The notes: generated from the letters alone by a model not told the origin. 40,525 nt of DNA from Paenibacillus sp. JCM 10914 (GCF_001315105.1 NZ_BAZR01000042.1:1-40525), one strand, 5' to 3'. Positions 16,500-26,244 are shown, counted from the first letter of the stretch. Made by a program: numbers and translations.

Positions 16500-17318
16500 A
16501 TGGCAGCTAAGAAAATGGAAAAAACCGTCATGACGTTGCTGCTCGTCGCAGGCGGACTATTGATGATGATTCCGTTCATCTGGATGATCACGTCCTCGTT
16601 CAAGCCGGAGAATGAATTTACCGCGGTGCCGCCGACGTTACTGCCCAAGCATTTTACCATCAACAATTACGTGGATTTATTTACGCGGCTGGATTTTCTC
16701 GTATACTTAAAAAATACGCTCATTATCGTGTTCTGGTCTTTTGTCGGTCTATTCCTCAATGCGCTTGCGGGATACGCCTTCGCTAAATATGAATTTCCCG
16801 GCAACAAGAAATTGTTCTATCTCGTGCTGGCTACGATGATGATCCCGGGGCAGGTCACGATGATCCCGGTCTACCTGCTGGTTAATACCATGGGTTTGAC
16901 CAACACCATGGCAGGAATTGTGCTGCCGGGTCTGGTCGGGGCGTTCGGTATCTTTCTGTTCCGGCAGTTCATGTCCACCATCCCGACCGATCTCATTGAA
17001 GCCTCCAGGCTGGATGGCGCAGGCGAGCTGCGAATCTTCTTCCGTCTGATCGTACCCATCACGAAACCCGTATTTGCGGTTCAGGGCATACTGGCCTTCA
17101 TCGGGGCCTGGAACAGCTTCCTGTGGCCGCTCATCATGGCGAATGATCAGAAGTTATATACGCTTTCCGTAGGACTGCAGCTTCTAAAGGGGCAGCATGG
17201 ATCGGATTTCGGCCTGCAGATGGCCGGTGCTGCGTTCATGGTCGTCCCGATTATTATCGTATTTTCTTTTTTCCAAAAACATATTATTGAAGGATATACC
17301 ATCTCAGGCATGAAATAA
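16500..17318 (+). CDS. Sugar ABC transporter permease (MalG/UgpE type)
   Basis: Second membrane subunit, 272 residues, six hydrophobic segments, EAA loop from E167 (EASRLDGAGELRIFFR). The start follows AAGGAGG at a normal distance. It lies 45 bp after its partner permease and 41 bp before the LacI regulator, consistent with one transcript. Confidence 0.9.
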   Translation: MAAKKMEKTVMTLLLVAGGLLMMIPFIWMITSSFKPENEFTAVPPTLLPKHFTINNYVDLFTRLDFLVYLKNTLIIVFWSFVGLFLNALAGYAFAKYEFPGNKKLFYLVLATMMIPGQVTMIPVYLLVNTMGLTNTMAGIVLPGLVGAFGIFLFRQFMSTIPTDLIEASRLDGAGELRIFFRLIVPITKPVFAVQGILAFIGAWNSFLWPLIMANDQKLYTLSVGLQLLKGQHGSDFGLQMAGAAFMVVPIIIVFSFFQKHIIEGYTISGMK

Positions 17319-17359
17319 GATAGATAGAGTTTTTTTAATTAGTAGAGGGGCGAAAGGAA

Positions 17360-18367
17360 ATGGCAACGATTAAAGATGTGGCAAAACTGGCGGGCGTCGC
17401 TTTGTCGACGGCATCCTATGCGTTAAGCGGCGACAGCAGGGTGAGTGCCAAGACGAAAGTGAAGGTACTCGAGGCAGCAAGGCAGTTGAACTATCGGAAG
17501 AACGGGTTTGCCATGGATTTAAAGCGGAGCCGCACCAATACAATCGCTCTCATTCTGACGGATTTATCGGGACCTTATTACTCGGAATTGATCCGCAGCG
17601 TGCAGGAAGTGGCGCTGACGAACGGATACGATCTGATTGCCTGCAGCTCGATGGGCGGCAGGGATTCGACGGCGGTTAAATTTTTGCGGGAAAAAAGGGC
17701 GGACGGCGCTATCATCCTTGCGCCCAATATCCGCGATGACGTGCTGATCGAGACTTCCGGTCCCCAGTTTCCGATCGTGGTCATGGATCGTCCGTTGTCC
17801 AGCGATTACCTGGTCAACGTGCTGGTGGACGGGGAGCAGGGAGGATATACGGCGACCCGTTACCTGCTGGGAAAAGGTCATCGGCATGTGGCTTATATTA
17901 GCGGTCCTTCAGATTCGTACGATAATCATTTGCGTTATCAAGGATATTTGCGGGCGCTCGCGGAAGCGGGACTGGAGGAACACTCGAAGTGGCGTCTGAA
18001 AGGAAACTTCGTGCGCGAGGGCGGCTATCATGCTACCAAGATGATGATTATGCAGGGGGCGCTCCCATCCGCGGTATTTTATGGCAACGACGAGATGGCC
18101 ATCGGCGGGATGAAGGCATTCGAGGAAAGCGGAATTGCCGTTCCGGATGATGTATCCGTGATTGGATTCGACGATATCCAATTGGCCGAATACGTGCATC
18201 CGCCGCTTACGACCATTCGCCAACCCAAGGGTGAGGCGGGTTCCCTGGCCACTCATTTGCTGTTCCAGATCTTGGGCGGCGAATCCGTGAAACCTTCTTA
18301 CATGTTGACCACGGAATTGATGGAACGCGGGTCTGCGGGGATCGTTGCGGATGTAAGTAAGCCCTAG
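17360..18367 (+). CDS. LacI/GalR-family transcriptional regulator
   Basis: A 335-residue repressor. The N-terminal helix-turn-helix (ATIKDVAKLAGVALSTASYAL) and hinge region up to about residue 60 are followed by a periplasmic-binding-like effector domain (NTIALILTDLSGPYYSELI, then DVSVIGFDDIQLAEYVHPPL near the end). It is encoded between the transporter and phosphorylase genes. Three CGAAACGTTTCG palindromes flank this locus (13953, 14113, 18507), so it very likely represses both parts and is released by an imported oligosaccharide. The effector is unknown. Confidence 0.92.
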   Translation: MATIKDVAKLAGVALSTASYALSGDSRVSAKTKVKVLEAARQLNYRKNGFAMDLKRSRTNTIALILTDLSGPYYSELIRSVQEVALTNGYDLIACSSMGGRDSTAVKFLREKRADGAIILAPNIRDDVLIETSGPQFPIVVMDRPLSSDYLVNVLVDGEQGGYTATRYLLGKGHRHVAYISGPSDSYDNHLRYQGYLRALAEAGLEEHSKWRLKGNFVREGGYHATKMMIMQGALPSAVFYGNDEMAIGGMKAFEESGIAVPDDVSVIGFDDIQLAEYVHPPLTTIRQPKGEAGSLATHLLFQILGGESVKPSYMLTTELMERGSAGIVADVSKP

Positions 18368-18506
18368 CTCTGAGTTTCAGGGAATAAGGACTTAAGAAAG
18401 CACTGTGCAGGAATTGTGAAAGTTCAGGAAGAGCAGGGTTTTTGGACCGTAACATGCAGCCCCCAGCTGGATGAATCGTTCCAGCCCTGAGTTTGCTTTT
18501 CTAGAA

Positions 18507-18522
18507 ATCGAAACGTTTCGAT
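18507..18522. promoter_or_regulatory. LacI operator upstream of the phosphorylase gene
   Basis: ATCGAAACGTTTCGAT is a perfect palindrome with the same core as the operators at 13953 and 14113, 57 bp before the phosphorylase start. This suggests the phosphorylase gene is controlled separately as well as by read-through. Confidence 0.75.
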
Positions 18523-18578
18523 TCAAGCTAATGCCGCAAAGACATACATCATTTATACAGAATAGGAAGTGAGAGATT

Positions 18579-21500
18579 ATGACGGTCCGTCATGTAACCA
18601 ACAATGCTAAGGTCGTGCTTCAGGCAGGGGAGTTGATATTTTCTTTCCTGCCGAGCGGCGAGCTTTACCAAGCCGTGTACGGCAAGACGATGATCAATCA
18701 GTTGCTCTCCAATCCAATCGACGGCTCGCTCCAGAATCTTTACTTGAGAATCCATACTGAAACCGGCATCGAAGCCGTTCCCATGCTCGGGGTCCGCTCC
18801 AACAGCGTGGTCACATATGGCGATGACTGGATGTTGTGGGAGGGAAGCGCCGAGGGCGTAAGCTATGCGGTGCGGTTTATTGTGACCGGACAAGGTATGT
18901 GGTTCTGGGATGTTCAGCTCCAGGGAGAGGGGATTCAAGCGGATGTTATATACGGGCAGGATATCGGCTTGGCCGACCCGGGTGCCGTTCGCAATAATGA
19001 GGCTTACTTGTCCCAATACATCGATCACGCCGTCTTCCAGAAGGAAGATCGGGGTTATGTGGTGTGCTCCCGCCAGAACCAGCCGCAGCGAGGAGAATTT
19101 CCGTATCTTCAACAAGGCGCGCTGACTTCGGCGGCCGGTTATGCTACGGATGGCTTTCAATTTTTTGGCCTTACTTATAAAGAGACCAATCAGGCGGAGG
19201 TTTTGTCCAAGCTGAGTTTACCGAATGAGGTATATCAGTACGAGTTTGCCTATACCGCCCTGCAGTCCCCTCGCGTGGAACTGAAGGGCACTTCCCGATT
19301 CGTATTCTACGGCTTATTTAAAGAACATCATCCGGAGGCCGTTGGGTCACTGGAATTTCAGGATGAGCTGCATGCTGCCTGGCAGAAGGTAGACTCTCGC
19401 GATTGGAACGAGAAGGGAGATCCATTGCCGACAATGTCGTGGGCGAAACGCTTCGGGGAGCCTCTTCAAACCGTGCCGATGACGGAAAGCGAGTTGGCAG
19501 ACTTATATCCTGTGCGCCGCCAAGAGGAGCGAGATGGAGAAACACTGCTGTCGTTCTTCACGGATACGTATGAGCATATCGTCCTGAAGGAAAAAGAGCT
19601 GCGTGTAGAGCGTCCGCACGGCCATATTCTGATGAGTGGAAACAACGTCAAGCTGGGCAGCCCTGTTATGACGACCACCGCCTACATGTATGGTGTGTTT
19701 CATTCGCAGTTGGTCACGGGGAATACGAATTTCAATAAAATGATCAGCCATGCCCGCAATGCGCTCAATGTGCCTAAGACGTCCGGACTGCGAATCTACG
19801 TGGATATGGATGGGACCTATCGTCTCTTGACGATGCCGTCCGTGTTCGAGATCGGGTTCAACTATGTTCGCTGGTATTACAAGACCGCAAGCGATACGCT
19901 GATCATCACGAACTTCACATCCGCCACCGCACCGGAGGCTACGCTCCAGGTACGCTCAGATAGCGGTAGACTCTACCGCTATCTGGTCACCATGCAGGTC
20001 ACGATGAACGTCAACGAGTACGAGGTTCCGTTCCACATGAGCCAGGACGGGGGAGTCCTCACGTTCCGCGCCGATTCGGCTTCGCTCAGCGCTGACGTGT
20101 ATCCGAACCTGCATTATCGACTTGGTGTGACAGGTACGGAATTAAAGGTCCAGGACGAAACCCTTCTGGTAAGCGGCACCTTGCCTGGCAGCGCCTCACT
20201 GGCTGTGCTCGATCTTGGCCAGAGCGCGGAGTGGGCCATGACGGTGCAAGGATGTCTGGAAGCTGCGAATGCTCCGCTTGCCGCTCGGACAGCCGAAGAA
20301 GAAATGGCAGGTTACCGTGCGTTTCTAGCCTCCGTGATGAACGGATTCCGTCTGGGCATGAACAGCGGGCAGGATGACGGCTTGTTCAAGGTCAACGCGT
20401 TGGCCTGGTGGTACACGCATAATATGCTGGTGCACTATTCGGTACCGCATGGCCTGGAGCAATACGGCGGCGCGGCTTGGGGCACGCGCGACGTATGTCA
20501 GGGACCCGTGGAATATTTCATGGCCACCCATAAGTACGAGCCGGTCCGCGATATCCTGCTTGAGGTTTACGCCCACCAATACGAAGACGACGGAAACTGG
20601 CCACAGTGGTTCATGTTCGATCGGTACGCCCATATCCAGCAGGAGGAGAGCCACGGCGACATCATCGTCTGGCCGCTCAAGGTGCTCGGCGATTATCTGG
20701 CGGCCACGAACGATTACGGCATACTGGAGGCGTCCGTACCGTACACAAGGAAGCAGGGCTTCGATTTCACGGAGCGTTCGTACCCGGTGTTGGAGCATGT
20801 GAAGCAGCAGATAACTTATATTCAGCAGCATTTTCTCCATGATACCCATCTGTCTTCTTATGGCGACGGGGATTGGGATGATACCTTGCAGCCGGCTAAC
20901 GCCCAGCTGAAGCAGTTCATGGTCAGCAGTTGGACGGTTGCGTTGACGTATCAAGCCCTGACCCAGTTCTCCCGCGTTATGGCGGCGGAGGATCAGGCGC
21001 TGTCCGCAGCGATGGCAAGCCTGGCCGAAGGCATCCAGCGGGACTTTAATACGTATATCCTGAACACGGGAGTAATTCCCGGGTTTGTCTATATGGAGAA
21101 CAAAGAGGAGAGCAGATTCTTGCTGCATCCATCCGATCAAGAGACGGGAATCACGTATCGGCTGCTCCCGATGACGCGTAGCATGATCAGCGAGCTGCTC
21201 ACGCCCGAGCAGGCGGAAAGCCATTATGAGCTGATTCGCGAGCAGCTGTTCTGTCCGGACGGCGTGCGGCTGATGAATCGTCCAGCCGTCTATGCGGGCG
21301 GCGTCAGCAAGCACTTTAAGCGTGCGGAGCAGGCAGCCAATTTCGGCCGGGAGGTCGGCCTGCAATATGTGCATGCGCATATCCGTTACGTTGAGGCCAT
21401 GGCCAAGCTCGGCAAGCATCATGAAGTGTGGAGCGGTCTTGCGCGCATAAACCCGATCGGCCTTGCCGAGGAGGTGCCGAATGCGGAGCTGCGTCAGAGC

Positions 21501-21962
21501 AACGCCTATTTCAGCAGCTCGGATGGGAAGTTCAATACGCGGTATGAGGCGCAGGATGGATTCGAAGCGCTGCGCAGCGGGCGCGTGCCGGTCAAAGGAG
21601 GCTGGCGCATTTATTCCAGCGGCCCGGGAATCTATATGAATCAGTTGATCTCCCATGCGCTCGGCATTCGCGAAGCGGGCGGAGACCTGGTGATCGATCC
21701 GGTTCTGCCGCTGACGTTAGACGGTCTGGAATTCCGGTTTGCCTATGCCGACCGACCGGTTATTTTCCGTTATCATCTGGATTCTGCCGGTAATACCCGC
21801 GTCAAGATTAACGGACGGACAGCGCCGACGGATGTCGTTGCCAACCGCTACCGCGCAGGCGGGGTTCGTATTGCCCGTGAGAATTTCTTGCAGTTCGCGG
21901 AAGTACACGAGCAAGAATGCATCATCGATATTTATGCCGGCGTTCAGGAACAGGAAGCTTAA
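18579..21962 (+). CDS. GH94/GH36-like 1,2-beta-oligoglucan phosphorylase
   Basis: A large cytoplasmic enzyme of 1127 residues, similar in size and organisation to the Listeria innocua 1,2-beta-oligoglucan phosphorylase (about 1110 residues). Such enzymes split beta-1,2-linked gluco-oligosaccharides with phosphate to give glucose 1-phosphate. An N-terminal beta-sandwich (about 1-560) is followed by an (alpha/alpha)6 barrel containing EDDGNWPQWFMFDRYAHI and the motif G764-D-W-D-D768, where the second Asp after Trp aligns with the GH94 general acid. There is no signal peptide, which fits use of imported sugars. The start follows AGGAAGTGAGAG. A dedicated LacI operator lies just upstream. No beta-glucosidase is present to finish sophorose. 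A related cellobiose-type GH94 specificity is less likely but possible. Confidence 0.83.
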   Translation: MTVRHVTNNAKVVLQAGELIFSFLPSGELYQAVYGKTMINQLLSNPIDGSLQNLYLRIHTETGIEAVPMLGVRSNSVVTYGDDWMLWEGSAEGVSYAVRFIVTGQGMWFWDVQLQGEGIQADVIYGQDIGLADPGAVRNNEAYLSQYIDHAVFQKEDRGYVVCSRQNQPQRGEFPYLQQGALTSAAGYATDGFQFFGLTYKETNQAEVLSKLSLPNEVYQYEFAYTALQSPRVELKGTSRFVFYGLFKEHHPEAVGSLEFQDELHAAWQKVDSRDWNEKGDPLPTMSWAKRFGEPLQTVPMTESELADLYPVRRQEERDGETLLSFFTDTYEHIVLKEKELRVERPHGHILMSGNNVKLGSPVMTTTAYMYGVFHSQLVTGNTNFNKMISHARNALNVPKTSGLRIYVDMDGTYRLLTMPSVFEIGFNYVRWYYKTASDTLIITNFTSATAPEATLQVRSDSGRLYRYLVTMQVTMNVNEYEVPFHMSQDGGVLTFRADSASLSADVYPNLHYRLGVTGTELKVQDETLLVSGTLPGSASLAVLDLGQSAEWAMTVQGCLEAANAPLAARTAEEEMAGYRAFLASVMNGFRLGMNSGQDDGLFKVNALAWWYTHNMLVHYSVPHGLEQYGGAAWGTRDVCQGPVEYFMATHKYEPVRDILLEVYAHQYEDDGNWPQWFMFDRYAHIQQEESHGDIIVWPLKVLGDYLAATNDYGILEASVPYTRKQGFDFTERSYPVLEHVKQQITYIQQHFLHDTHLSSYGDGDWDDTLQPANAQLKQFMVSSWTVALTYQALTQFSRVMAAEDQALSAAMASLAEGIQRDFNTYILNTGVIPGFVYMENKEESRFLLHPSDQETGITYRLLPMTRSMISELLTPEQAESHYELIREQLFCPDGVRLMNRPAVYAGGVSKHFKRAEQAANFGREVGLQYVHAHIRYVEAMAKLGKHHEVWSGLARINPIGLAEEVPNAELRQSNAYFSSSDGKFNTRYEAQDGFEALRSGRVPVKGGWRIYSSGPGIYMNQLISHALGIREAGGDLVIDPVLPLTLDGLEFRFAYADRPVIFRYHLDSAGNTRVKINGRTAPTDVVANRYRAGGVRIARENFLQFAEVHEQECIIDIYAGVQEQEA

Positions 21963-21992
21963 CACAATGATGGCGCGATTGACGCGACTTTA

Positions 21993-22030
21993 CCAACCGT
22001 CCCCGGTTCATTGCCGAGGACGGTTGGTTT
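21993..22030 (+). terminator. Terminator-like hairpin after the phosphorylase gene
   Basis: CCAACCGTCC (21993-22002) pairs perfectly with GGACGGTTGG (22018-22027), followed by a short TTT. Confidence 0.65.
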
Positions 22031-22067
22031 GCCTTACGAATCGATACATCATACATCACGGCAGAGG

Positions 22068-22095
22068 TTGCTTTTTTGGCTCAAGATGGTATGAT
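22068..22095 (+). promoter_or_regulatory. Possible sigma-A promoter for the MhqD-like hydrolase gene
   Basis: TTGCTT (22068-22073) and TATGAT (22090-22095) are spaced by 16 bp in the gap before 22225. No operator was recognised. Confidence 0.4.
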
Positions 22096-22224
22096 GTAAA
22101 CAAAAGAATCTTAATTTAAAGATATTGTACATGGGTGACGGCTTGATCGGATATCCTGAATGATACGTAGACGGATGGAAGAGGGAAGAATAATCCCAAA
22201 TGATAAGACAAGGGAGCGAACGAT

Positions 22225-22860
22225 ATGGAGCATACACATATTTTCCGTCAGGGGACTTCCGAGGAAGCCCCGACGTTACTCTTATTACACGGCACAGGAG
22301 GAAATGAAGAGGACTTGCTGCCGCTTGCGGAGCTGATCTCTCCCGCATCGAACGTGCTTGGCGTACGCGGCAACGTGCTGGAGAACGGAATGCCGCGATT
22401 TTTCCGGCGACTCGCAGAAGGGGTATTCGACGTGGAGGACCTTGTGCAGAGAACCCATGATCTAGGCCAGTTCCTGGACTGGGCGGCAGTGGAATACGGC
22501 TTCGATCGCACCCGAGTCTTAGCGATCGGATATTCCAACGGCGCCAATATCGCGGCCAGTCTGCTGTTCCATTATGGCGATGCGCTGCAAGGGGCCGTTC
22601 TTCATCACCCGATGGTTCCACTGCGGGACCACAAGCTGCCAGACCTTAGCGGGGTTCCCGTATTCATTGCGGCAGGTCGACTCGATCCGATGTGCACGCC
22701 GCAGGAAAGCGAGGATCTGCATGCGCTGTTGCTCGGTGCCGGTGCGGACGTGAAACTTCACTGGGAGAACGGCGGACATCAGCTAAGCCGTTCGGAAGTC
22801 GGAATGGCGGCTGCTTGGTTCAAAGAAAAGTTCCAAGTGAGTCAAGGAAGTAAAAATTAA
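22225..22860 (+). CDS. Alpha/beta hydrolase, MhqD-like carboxylesterase
   Basis: A 211-residue single-domain hydrolase. The oxyanion region HGTGGNEEDL starts at residue 22. The nucleophile is Ser104 in GYSNG, with probable Asp154 (GRLDPMCTP) and His185 (NGGHQLS) completing the triad. The HGTGG and GYSNG pattern and the size match MhqD/YodD-type hydrolases, which in Bacillus belong to quinone and aldehyde stress regulons. It stands alone between two terminators. The natural substrate is unknown. Confidence 0.87.
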   Translation: MEHTHIFRQGTSEEAPTLLLLHGTGGNEEDLLPLAELISPASNVLGVRGNVLENGMPRFFRRLAEGVFDVEDLVQRTHDLGQFLDWAAVEYGFDRTRVLAIGYSNGANIAASLLFHYGDALQGAVLHHPMVPLRDHKLPDLSGVPVFIAAGRLDPMCTPQESEDLHALLLGAGADVKLHWENGGHQLSRSEVGMAAAWFKEKFQVSQGSKN

Positions 22861-22873
22861 CGTGTATATGATC

Positions 22874-22908
22874 AAAATACCGTCAACTTGTTGGCGGTAT
22901 TTTTTTTA
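22874..22908 (+). terminator. Intrinsic terminator after the hydrolase gene
   Basis: AATACCGTCAA pairs with TTGGCGGTATT around CTTG (one G-T pair), followed by a run of T. It lies only about 40 bp before the next operon. Confidence 0.9.
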
Positions 22909-22945
22909 TACTTGAGCCATCGAAAAATAATCGAGGTGTTCAGAC

Positions 22946-23893
22946 ATGGCGCGAACGATACAATCCATCGCCAAGCGAGGTCCGCAGTTAACAGACAGGC
23001 GCAAGGAAGGACAATCATTGAAGCGCGGGGAGACGCTATGGGGCTTCGTATTCGTAAGTCCGATGCTGCTCGGAGTAACGGTGCTGGTCCTGTTCCCGAT
23101 CGTAGCGACGCTCGTGCTGGGCTTCGCCGACTGGAATTTTGTACAGGGCTGGGACGGCATCCGCTGGGTGGGGCTGCAGAACTTTCAGCGATTGCTGGAA
23201 GATGACATCTTCATCAAATCCGTACGGAACAACGTCTTGTTCCTGCTTACGGTACCTGTCTACATGATCATCTCCATGCTGCTTGCGATATGGATCGATC
23301 GAGTCGTGTATATGAAGGGGTACTTCAAGGTAGCTTACTTCATGCCCTACATCTCGAATATCGTGGCGGTTGCCGTCGTATGGCAGGTTCTGTTCCAGCC
23401 CTCCTACGGACCGATCAATGAGCTGCTGCGCAGCATCGGCTTCTCGAATCCACCGAAGTGGATTGCCGATCCGAACTTCGCCCTAGTGTCCATCATGCTG
23501 ATCACGATCTGGATCTCCATCGGATTCAATCTGATTATCTATATCGCGGGATTGCAGTCGATTCCCAAGGATCTGTATGAGGCGGCGGATATTGATGGGG
23601 CTAACGCGTGGACGAAGTTCAGGAGGATTACGCTGCCGCTGCTCTCGCCGACTTCCTTTTTCCTAATGGTGACGGGCATCATCTCCACGTTCAAGGTATT
23701 CGATATTATTGCCGTGATGACGCAGGGCGGGCCAATCGGTTCAACGACGATGATGGTATGGTATCTCTACGATACGGCATTCGTGAACCTGAAAGTAGGT
23801 TATGCTTCCTCGATCGCCGCTGTCCTGTTCGGATTCGTCATGCTGATTACGTTAGGTCAATGGGCGGCTCAGAAGAAATGGGTCAATTACTAG
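22946..23893 (+). CDS. Sugar ABC transporter permease (uronate-oligosaccharide locus)
   Basis: A 315-residue membrane subunit of the MalF/UgpA type. The cytoplasmic N-terminus is about 30 residues, then come six hydrophobic segments; the EAA loop begins at E212 (EAADIDGANAWTKFRR). The start follows GAGGTG. It opens an operon-like run of genes ending at 34646 that includes a lyase and a glucuronyl hydrolase, so it probably imports unsaturated oligosaccharides cut from a uronic-acid polysaccharide. No ATPase is encoded. Confidence 0.9.
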   Translation: MARTIQSIAKRGPQLTDRRKEGQSLKRGETLWGFVFVSPMLLGVTVLVLFPIVATLVLGFADWNFVQGWDGIRWVGLQNFQRLLEDDIFIKSVRNNVLFLLTVPVYMIISMLLAIWIDRVVYMKGYFKVAYFMPYISNIVAVAVVWQVLFQPSYGPINELLRSIGFSNPPKWIADPNFALVSIMLITIWISIGFNLIIYIAGLQSIPKDLYEAADIDGANAWTKFRRITLPLLSPTSFFLMVTGIISTFKVFDIIAVMTQGGPIGSTTMMVWYLYDTAFVNLKVGYASSIAAVLFGFVMLITLGQWAAQKKWVNY

Positions 23894-23911
23894 GAAGGGA
23901 GGGACGCTGGC

Positions 23912-24751
23912 GTGGAAACTCGGATTGGCCTGGACTGGCGCAGACTCATCGTAACGATCCTCATGTTCGGCATCAGCCTGCTGTTCTTGCTGCCGTTCAT
24001 ATGGATGCTGATTACGTCGTTTAAAGTGGAGCGGGACGTGTTTGTGTATCCGATCCAGTGGATTCCCCGCGAGTGGAATGCTGCCGCGAATTATCGAGAG
24101 GTCTGGTTCGGAGACTATCCCTTCTACCTCTATTATTGGAACTCCATCAAAGTAAGCGTGCTGACGACCGTTATTTCCTGTATGGTATCTGCGCTGGCTG
24201 CGTACGGGTTCTCGAAGATTCGGTTCGCCGCCGGGAACTGGCTGTTCATGATCGTGCTGGTGACCTATATGATCCCGGGCCAAGCGATTCTCATTCCGCA
24301 GTTTATCCTGTATCGCAATATCGGGCTGTTCGACAATCACTTCGGCTTGATTATGCTGGGCAGCTTCAGCGTGCTCGGAACGTTCATGCTCAGGCAGTTC
24401 TTCATGGGCGTGCACCAGGAGTTCATCGAATCCGCCAAAATCGACGGGGCGAGCCATCCGCGCATATTCTGGTCGATCGCGCTTCCACTCGTGAAGCCGG
24501 CCGTTGCGACGTATGCCATTCTCCGGTTTATCTGGACCTGGAATGACTATCAGAATCCGCTGATCTTCCTGCGCACGGATGGACTGTTCACGATTCCGCT
24601 GGCGATGCAGAAATTCACGTCCTTGAGCGGAGAGTTCTATTCACTGATCATGGCTGCCGCCGTATCGGCGATATTCCCGCTGCTGATCGTGTTCATCATC
24701 GGGCAGAAGAGCGTTATCGAAGGGATTGCGCTCGGCGGGGTGAAGGGCTAA
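23912..24751 (+). CDS. Sugar ABC transporter permease (uronate-oligosaccharide locus)
   Basis: Partner permease of 279 residues (MalG/UgpE type) with the EAA loop from E173 (ESAKIDGASHPRIFWS). Translation starts at GTG, preceded by GGAAGGGAGGG, only 18 bp after the first permease, indicating coupling. Confidence 0.9.
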   Translation: METRIGLDWRRLIVTILMFGISLLFLLPFIWMLITSFKVERDVFVYPIQWIPREWNAAANYREVWFGDYPFYLYYWNSIKVSVLTTVISCMVSALAAYGFSKIRFAAGNWLFMIVLVTYMIPGQAILIPQFILYRNIGLFDNHFGLIMLGSFSVLGTFMLRQFFMGVHQEFIESAKIDGASHPRIFWSIALPLVKPAVATYAILRFIWTWNDYQNPLIFLRTDGLFTIPLAMQKFTSLSGEFYSLIMAAAVSAIFPLLIVFIIGQKSVIEGIALGGVKG

Positions 24752-24817
24752 GTAACGACATCAAGATGGCCATAATCCATACAATGATTGATTATCCATT
24801 TGGGGAGGGTTATTGAA

Positions 24818-26197
24818 ATGATGACGAACAAGAAATGGTGGAGCGGCCTGCTTGCCGGGGCGATGGTGCTGGGTCTGTTGTCCGGCTGCGGCGCAGCGGG
24901 GAACGAAGCGAGCGGCACTGACAATGAGGGGGCAGCCGGAGGGGAAGCGGTGAATCTCAGGTTGTACACTCATGGCACGGAGGAAGCTTACAATTGGAAG
25001 AAGACCATTCAAGCCTATCAGGACATCACGCCCGGCGTGACCATCGAACTGGTCCAGCTAAGCGAGAAAGGCGACAGCCAGGAAGCGATGAAGAAGATGG
25101 ACCTTGAAGCGGCCTCTTCCGCTCAGATGGATATCCTGATGTTCAGCGATCCTGCCGGGTATGCCCAGCGTGTGGCGCTTGGCATGGCCGAACCGCTTGA
25201 TGAATATATAGCGAAAGACGGATACAGCGTCGAGACGGATTATAAGGTGGATACGCATCTGGATGGAAAAGTGTATGCGCTGCCGGGTAAATTTAACCCA
25301 TGGTACGTACTGCTGAACAAGGATCATCTCGATGAGGCGGGCCTGCCGGTTCCGACAGACTGGACCTGGGATGACTATGCCGAGTATGCCCTGAAGCTGA
25401 CCCAAGGGGAAGGAGCGACCAAGCGTTATGGCACCTACTTCCACGGTCCGCAGGGCGGCGGATGGATGGAGTTCCTGAAGCTGAAGATGGCGAACCAGCC
25501 GCAGGACGCCGATTTCCTCAAAGCCGACGGCTCTTCCAATCTGGACAATCCGACCTTTCGGGAGACACTGGAACTGAGATTGAAGATGGAGCAAGAGGAT
25601 CAATCCTCGGTTCCGTATACGGATATCATCTCGCAGAAGCTGAACTACCGCACCCAGTTCTTCAACCAGTCGGCGAGCATGATTACGATTGGAAGCTGGA
25701 TGAATACCGAGATCGGCGGAACCGACAAAGTGCCGCTAGAATTTAATGTAGCCGTTGCCCCTTACCCGAAAAATAATGCAGCGGATCCGATCGGCCTCAC
25801 CTCGGTATCCACCGATTATTTGGCGGTAGCCGCGAAGTCGAAGCATAAGGAAGAAGCTTATAAATTCGTCCGCTGGTATACCACGGAAGGACAGATCGTG
25901 CAGGGCAAGAACATTCCTTCCTGGCAGCAAGTGAAGAACGATCAGGTGGAAGAGATTATCGATACGATTCTGTCGGGCACCAAGAGCCCTGAGAAGGTCG
26001 ACAAACCATCCTTGGTGGATACGTTGGTTGTATCAAAGGCTTCGGCTATCGTTCCTCCATCGTCTTATCAGGCCGAGGTATACGAAGCGGTGAATGAGGA
26101 ATACGAGAAGCTGATTCTCGGTAATCAAGATATCGATGCCACGATCCAGAGCGTGCAGGAACGGGTGAACAAAATTATCGATTCGAACAAAAAATGA
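24818..26197 (+). CDS. Sugar ABC transporter substrate-binding lipoprotein (uronate-oligosaccharide locus)
   Basis: A 459-residue family-1 solute-binding lipoprotein with lipobox LLSGC and lipidated Cys24. The start chosen is ATG 24818, seven to eight bases after GGGGAGGG; upstream in-frame codons lack a ribosome site. The body contains MDILMFSDPAGYAQRVA and PWYVLLNKDHLDEAGLPVP, typical of this fold. It is last of the transporter trio, an order different from the other two loci, where the binding protein comes first. The ligand is inferred to be an oligosaccharide containing unsaturated uronate. Confidence 0.88.
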   Translation: MMTNKKWWSGLLAGAMVLGLLSGCGAAGNEASGTDNEGAAGGEAVNLRLYTHGTEEAYNWKKTIQAYQDITPGVTIELVQLSEKGDSQEAMKKMDLEAASSAQMDILMFSDPAGYAQRVALGMAEPLDEYIAKDGYSVETDYKVDTHLDGKVYALPGKFNPWYVLLNKDHLDEAGLPVPTDWTWDDYAEYALKLTQGEGATKRYGTYFHGPQGGGWMEFLKLKMANQPQDADFLKADGSSNLDNPTFRETLELRLKMEQEDQSSVPYTDIISQKLNYRTQFFNQSASMITIGSWMNTEIGGTDKVPLEFNVAVAPYPKNNAADPIGLTSVSTDYLAVAAKSKHKEEAYKFVRWYTTEGQIVQGKNIPSWQQVKNDQVEEIIDTILSGTKSPEKVDKPSLVDTLVVSKASAIVPPSSYQAEVYEAVNEEYEKLILGNQDIDATIQSVQERVNKIIDSNKK

Positions 26198-26220
26198 TCT
26201 GGTATAATAATGAAAAAGTC

Positions 26221-26244
26221 AGGGGCGAGCTTTCGCCCCTTTTG
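26221..26244 (+). terminator. Terminator between the transporter and the two-component genes
   Basis: AGGGGCGA pairs with TCGCCCCT around GCTT (26221-26240), followed by TTTG. The short T-run suggests partial read-through into the kinase gene. Confidence 0.7.

Noticed and set aside
20325..21656. Long minus-strand frame opposite the phosphorylase
   Set aside because: It is a shadow of a GC-rich coding sequence. The plus-strand protein is a clear family member.
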